Below the pieces are notes generated by a model that saw nothing but the letters and a program-made list of their open reading frames with translations, did not search any database and was not told where the DNA came from. A stretch of 64,000 nucleotides of DNA from Ambrosia x helenae (Eukaryota > Streptophyta > Magnoliopsida > Asterales > Asteraceae): assembly GCA_030844895.1 (NCBI GenBank), contig CM061227.1, forward strand, positions 73,348,593-73,412,592, written 5' to 3'. This document shows, one piece after another, positions 58,623-64,000 of the stretch. The first letter of the stretch is position 1, and each line of letters begins with the position of its first letter. Both the position numbers and the translations under genes were made by a program.

Positions 58623-61460
58623 TCAGTCTTGTTTTTCTTTTATACCATAAGCTTTTAAAAGATATTCGAATCTTGATTTATCAAAAGCTTTGGTAAAAAG
58701 ATCTGCACGTTGATAGTCAGTGTGGATTTTGACCATATCGATCAACTCTTTTGCATAACAATCACGGATAAAATGATATTTGATCCGGATATGTTTAGAT
58801 TTCGAGTGATTGACTAAATATTTTGTTAATGCAATTGCGGCCTCATTATCACAGTAAATAGGGGTTTTAAGAAATTGCAAACCGTAGTCCACCATCTGTT
58901 GTTGTATCCAGAGAACTTGTGAACAGCAGCTTGAAGCTGAGACGTATTCTGCTTCACATGTAGACAAGGAGACTACAGTTTGTTTCTTACATTGCCAGGT
59001 CACGAGCCTCCCCAATCTGCATCACAAAAAGCAATTAGGTCAAAATTATCATCATTAGGGTACCATAGTCCTCTCGACGGACAACCCTTCAGATATCTAA
59101 GGATACGTTTGACAGCTGCTAAATGACTTTGTTTCGGTTCGATTGATAACGTGCACAAAGACATGTGGCGAACATTATGTCTGGTCTGGATGCGGTGAGG
59201 TACATCAGAGATCAGACGATTGCTCTGTATGTAAAAGGATCAGTCAGCTCCCCCTTAGCGTCAACACCAATCCCGTGATTAGGTTGTATCGGGGTATCCA
59301 TCGGCTTGGAATCATCCATCTGGAATCGGCTCAAGACTTCAGAAACGTATTTGGTCTGTTGAATAAAGATCCTCGTTGGTCTTTGATCCACCTGCAAGCT
59401 TAGGAAAAACTGCATCTCTCCCATCGCACTCATTTCGAACTTTCCTGCATAACTTTTTCGAATTCTCTGCACAAATGTTCATTAGTAGAACCAAATATAA
59501 TGTCATCAACATAAATTTGCACTAGAAGCAAGTCATCTCCTTTTCGTTTTGTGAACAGTGTGCAATCTACCAAACCTCGTTTGAATCCTTTGGATAGAAG
59601 ATACGTGCTCAGCTCCTCATACCATTGCCATGGAGCGTGGTGCAACCCATAGAGAGGTTTGTTTAGAACGTAGACCTTATCCCGGTGGATAGGATCCTCA
59701 AAGCCTGGTGGTTGACCTACGTAAACTTCTTCCTTGACCACACCATAAAGAAACGCGCTTTTAACGTCCATTTGATACACCTTAAATTTCTTGTAAGATG
59801 CAAACGCTAGAAACATGCTGATAGCTTGTAAGCGTGAAAACCGGTGCATAAATCTCGCTATAATCGATTCCTTACGCTTGATGAAAGCCTTGTACGACCA
59901 ATCGAGCTTTGTTCCTAACAATCACTCCTCTGTCATCCTTTTTGCATTTGAACACCCATTTTGTTCCAATCTTTTTCCGTCCTGGAGGTAAATCTGTCAG
60001 TGTCCATACTCCCAGTTTCTGAAATTGTAATAACTCCTCTTGCATTGCCTCTACCCAAGCGTCATCCAAAAGAGCATCCTTGTATGTCAGCGGCTCAACC
60101 TGCGAAACATAACAAGCAAAAGACCAGTCATTCTGACAACCTGATTTTTGAATTTTAGCATATAAGGCTAGAGCGCCAAGGTTTTCTGGTGAGTTAGCAT
60201 TCCTCAGTTGTCCTCTCGTTATCACACTGCTACCAAGATCACCAATAACTTGCTCGATCGGGTGAATACGATTTATCCGAGATTCCGGATAATCAGATAC
60301 TTGCACTCCCGTTTGAGTAGTCAAATTCTCTGTTGAATCCAGATCATTACCCAAGTTTGATGATGAAGCACCATTTAGATTTGGGTTCACTAGAGGTGAC
60401 TCTGTAGCAATATCTGGAACAGCTTCACTTGTGACATCATCATCATCTTTCGATTCTGATGAATTGAGAATTGTGGAAGCTTCCTGAAATACCTCTTCTT
60501 CAGCTGCAGGAGCATTGGTATCATTAGAAGCTGTTTGAGGAGTTACGGTGATCGGACGCACCAACGGTGATGTTACTGCATTCTCACACTCGTAATATAA
60601 TCGTAATATAGCCTCTTCAACCAAGCTATGTAGATTTAATGATTCAAAGAAATCTTTGTAATCAAACATCCAGTCTGGACCGCTACCATGTACATTCTGA
60701 TTATTCCGCTAAACTTTAACGTTAGCCCACTCCTCTACCTGACGGGTTCGTTTGTTGAATACCCGTTTGAGCGGGGGTGCATATCCAACAAAGAATCCTT
60801 CTTCAGCTTTTGGTGCGAACTTCTCAGATGGATTAAGCATTGTACAAGGTGCTCCAAACGGTTCTAGACACTCTAAGTTCAGCTTTCTTTTGTTCAACAG
60901 CTCATAAGAAGTTTTACCAAACTTCTTCACTCTTAAAACACGATTGAGAGTATAACAAGCTGCGTAAATGGCTTCATTCCAAAATATTACTGGAAGATTG
61001 GAATCTGCAAGCATTGTTCTCGCCACTTCAATTAGAGTCCTATTTTTACGTTCTGCAACACCATTCTGTTGAGGGGTATACGGACCACTGTATTCATGAT
61101 GAATTCCTTTGTCTTCACAAAGAGCATCCATCTGTGCGTTTTTGACCTCCTTCCCATTATCACTCCTAATTCTCTTGATCTTCAGACCATAGACATTTTC
61201 TAGTCGAGTGAACAGAACCTTCAGATTGTTAAACGTGTTGCTCTTATGATGCAAGCACATAACCCATGAAAATCTGGAATAGTCATATGTAATCACAAGA
61301 CAGTACAATTCACCAGCATGACTTTTACGCTTGACCGGTCCGAACAGGTCCATGTGCAAACGCTCAAGTGGTAATTCAACTTAATTGACTTTCTTTGGTT
61401 TGTGGGATTGCTTATGCTGCTTTCCTTTCTTGCAACTCACACACTTGTCGTTCAAATAAA
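58623..61460 (-). pseudogene. copia-2 pol, 5'-truncated and fragmented
   Basis: From the 5' side on the minus strand: the zinc-finger end (LNDKCVSCKKGKQHKQS), the integrase core (MDLFGPV, RSDNGKE, PQQNGVAERKNRT), a Ser/Asp-rich linker, RT (GTKWVFKCKKDDRG, then YVDDIIFG at 59502-59513) and RNase H (STCEAEYVSASS). Stops or frame changes lie near 61380, 60705, 59890, 59440 and 59020. Where copia-1 has a stop before the RT, this copy encodes Trp, and its YVDD is intact. Protease and all of gag are missing; homology to copia-1 ends within a few codons of 61450. Confidence 0.88.
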
Positions 61461-61997
61461 TGAGAATCCGGTTATAAACCGAACTCGTGGATCGAATACG
61501 CATAAACAACTCGGTTTCAGACGGGAGATTCGATACAAGACAGAAACATATGATAACAACGTCATTACAGATTCGTATTACTACAGAAACGGTTACAGAC
61601 ACTGTCATCAGTAGGATAAACGTCTATCTCGTGGCCGGGGGAGGTCGGGCATGACCTCCCCCTTGAGAGCATTCAAAGTACAAACTCAAATCGCCAAATG
61701 AACAATAACACATGAGATTGCTATTTATAGTTCAATACCCAAAAGCCACCTTCGCCCCTTTTGAATGGTCGAATGTGGAACATTTCCACATTCGCCCATT
61801 TGTAATGGTCGAATGTGGAAAACTTCCACATTCGCCCAGTGTATATAGGTCGAATCTAGCTTTGGTATTGTCCTATATTTTACAAATGCATCAGATCCAT
61901 AAAATGCCCTTATGGATCACCACAATCTCATGTAACAACATACAAAGACTCAACCCTAGTCTATTCGACAGTGACGTCCACAGAAAGTGCATCAACA
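61461..61997 (-). mobile_element. solo LTR related to the copia-1 family
   Basis: 537 bp on the minus strand, TGTTGATGCA to GGATTCTCA, flanked by ATAAA on both sides (61456-61460 and 61998-62002). Length, start and promoter layout resemble the copia-1 LTR: GGGCGAA/TTCGACC words followed by CTATAAATAG (about 61727-61738). It carries two 31 bp palindromes (61767-61797 and 61807-61837), each with 14 bp arms built from GGTCGAATGTGGAA. No primer site or internal domain is present. Confidence 0.82.
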
Positions 61998-62002
61998 ATA
62001 AA

Positions 62003-62179
62003 TGAGGTACACATACAAAATAATACAGTCAATCAAGAATTAACTTCTTGATCCCATTTATTACACAACTTAAATTTTCAATTCTAACGATGATTGTTTT
62101 CAACTTTGAAACATAAGACTCACCTTAAAACTAGAATATTTTTATTATCAACTGTCAGATGTGTGAAAAGTAGAAATAA
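62003..62179. other. non-coding stretch
   Basis: Sequence between the solo LTR and the RPA1-like relic. It no longer matches copia pol and no gene is seen. Confidence 0.4.
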
Positions 62180-62964
62180 TACTTTCCCAAAAAAATCTAT
62201 AACAATATTAAGGAATCCTTACTCCAAGTCTTGAATATCAAGATTCATCCGTTTGGTTTCATTAGGAGGTCATCCAAACACATCCAAATCCCGACACCAA
62301 ATGACACTTCCTGCAACATCTATAAAAATAAAAAACACAATTTTATCAAACATTTGTTAACTTTAAAGAAACAATATTCAACTAAATTGTATATCAAAGT
62401 TTATTCTAAGATAAAAATAAAATAAAATACAAACCAACAGTCAACAGATTATTAGCTTCTCCGTTAAGAATATCTTTAAAAGGAATGAACTTGAAAACAT
62501 ACTCAACACCTTCCCAACCCTTAACATGCTTGACAATTGTACAATGATAAAGATTGATTTTGTATTCATGTGCTATAAGTTTGTAGGGATCCTTATTTTC
62601 ACCGAGACCGAATGTAGATTTCACCACCATAGCATCTTCTTCCAGTTGACTGTCAAAAACTTGTATCAAAGGTCCCTTAATAGAACCTTGAATCTTATCA
62701 CCCTGTAAATAACCATAAAGAAAAAATCATTACCTACTCATTGATGAATACAAACCATAAAGTATTAAGAAAAGAGCACGTGTTCCAGACTAAAAAAAAC
62801 AAAGATATATACGTTACCTGCTCATCGATGAATATCACCTCTATCTTAAAAGATTAATTTCACTTTCGTATGCTTCGAGCCTTCATGTTCCACATATCTT
62901 TAGCTGGATTCAGATCACGAATAAAACTAAGATTGTTTTTAACATTGTCCACTGACATTGACAT
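62180..62964 (-). pseudogene. RPA1-like (DUF223, OB-fold) gene relic, three exons
   Basis: Exon 1 (62818-62964) encodes MSMSVDNVKNNLSFIRDLNP and NMKARSIRK, then TGA and TAA stops before IEVIFIDEQ and a GT donor. Exon 2 (62435-62702) begins after TTACAG with GDKIQGSIKGPLIQVFDSQL and continues STFGLGENKDPYKLIAHEYK to GEANNLLTV. Exon 3 (about 62180-62319) reads DVAGSVIWCRDLDVFG, a stop, then PPNETKRMNLDIQDL and another stop. The pattern is that of plant DUF223/replication protein A 70 kDa-like proteins, single-stranded DNA-binding OB-fold proteins that are also carried by plant Helitrons. Four in-frame stops make it inactive. I cannot tell whether it is a host paralogue or Helitron cargo. Confidence 0.75.
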
Positions 62965-63803
62965 GGTTTTAAAGATATGTTTTAAGAGGGAAATTTGAAA
63001 ATTTTTGTTTAGAAAATTCAAAGCTGATATTACGAATGGCTAACTTTGTTATTTTCTTATAAGGAATATGATTATATACTTGCAGCATAATTAATGAACC
63101 ACGTTTCCCTATGTTAATTTAAAACTTCCTCTTAAAATTTAAACTTGGGGGACTTAACAACTGCCAACAAATGTACATAACATCTGCTACTTAAGAGGTG
63201 AGCTTAATTATTACTCTGAATAACTATTCGTTAATCGAGATTAATAACAAACAGGCTCTGTTGACGTCAACAGTGCTAAATACAAGTGGCCAGCATATTT
63301 TCCTAAATATTTTAAGCTGATTAATGGCATCATTTTTCGCATCACACAGACATTGTTGGCCTATCTCTATGCTTGACAACTCAGCTTTCTTATGTCACTC
63401 ACGACACTCCTATTATAGTAAGTATAAATACTATGGTATAATACATAAATCAATGCTAGTTTAAGTTACCCAAAAGTTAAAAACTTTATTTTCATTAACA
63501 ACCTTAAATTGGGGTAAAATAGTCAATCAAACACTTTTACATTTTGATATCTTATTTTTTACACTTTAATCCCTTAAACTTTACTCAACCTTTGTTTTTT
63601 TAAATTATAGTTAAATTTATTTTCCTTTTTTAAACCAAACTATCCCCATGATTTTTAAATAGACATATTTTTTCATATTTTGGTACTTTTATAAAAAAAA
63701 AATTACATCTTAATAATGAGCATTTTATTATCTTTAATTTGTGTATATTATTGCTATTTTTTTAATTTAAATTTTTTTATGTGTTATATGATTAACAATA
63801 TCT
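62965..63803. other. AT-rich non-coding stretch
   Basis: Upstream of the RPA1-like relic. No reading frame, repeat or element end is recognisable. Confidence 0.5.
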
Positions 63804-64000
63804 AGGAGTGAGCAATAAGTAAACCGTTCACCGAAGCCAAACCAAAAAAACAGACAAAACTAAACCAAAATCAATTGAAATCTGAATAAACCAACATCTG
63901 ATTTTACTTAAAATCAGTTATTGTTTTCTTTTTGTACCCTTAGTTAACCAAAATCAGTCAAACTGAAACGGAACAATTCATATATTCATAATAGCGTGCC
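63804..64000. mobile_element. MITE-like sequence cut by the window end
   Basis: It begins TAGGAGTGAGCAATAAG and continues with AACCGTTCACCGAAGCC and AAACCAAA words. This is similar in style to plant MITEs that start TAGGGGTGAGCA, but the far end lies outside the window, so it cannot be confirmed. Confidence 0.4.

Overview
This window is repeat-rich DNA from a flowering plant. It holds LTR retrotransposons with tRNA-Met and tRNA-Asp primer sites, a Cassandra element carrying a 5S-like promoter, CACTA, hAT-like, Tourist-like and Helitron-like DNA elements, a spliced defensin-like gene, and Kunitz and RPA1-like relics. The long third reading frame of the copia elements resembles, from memory, a family seen mostly in Asteraceae genomes, so a daisy-family plant is my best guess. 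That is inference; no search was run. All boundaries and comparisons were made by eye.

Layout. 1-4055: a copia gag tail fused to a pol-deleted Ty3/gypsy element (copy A) with a 2.67 kb LTR. 4056-10091: low-density DNA with the only host gene that looks intact, a two-exon defensin-like gene at 6030-6339 on the minus strand, plus Tourist-like and hAT-like MITEs and Helitron-like ends. 10092-45810: one minus-strand gypsy element of the same family (copy B, gag only), inflated by nested insertions. Its 3' LTR received a solo LTR (10351-12676, repeat CATTG) and an Athila-type element (13578-21916, repeat ACATC), which itself carries a SINE. Its 5' LTR received copia-1 (26059-43365). Copia-1 was in turn hit by a CACTA element (28597-29932, repeat ACT) and a Cassandra TRIM (32243-32979, repeat GATGA). 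45811-52234: MITE debris, a possible Helitron end, an unidentified multi-exon minus-strand gene relic, a copia LTR/PBS remnant and two tandem Kunitz-inhibitor pseudogenes. 52235-61460: copia-2, a 5'-truncated minus-strand relative of copia-1. A solo LTR (61461-61997, repeat ATAAA) sits at its broken end, followed by an RPA1-like (DUF223) pseudogene and a MITE cut by the window edge.

The most interesting system is the copia-1/copia-2 family. Downstream of gag and pol it carries a third frame of about 1200 codons. In front of that frame, both copies have what looks like a private promoter: an array of TTCGACC/GGGCGAA words, a palindrome next to a TATA box, and a splice-acceptor-like site just before the ATG. 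The same arrangement occurs in the LTR and gag leader. The same words also occur in the LTR of gypsy copy A, where copy B of the same family has a different word (GGCGATTAG), which suggests exchange of promoter modules between unrelated retrotransposons.

Almost every coding region is broken. Copia-1 has a stop in pol, an Asn in place of the second Asp of the RT YVDD motif, and a stop plus a frameshift in the third frame. Copia-2 keeps YVDD but is truncated. No element in the window looks autonomous.
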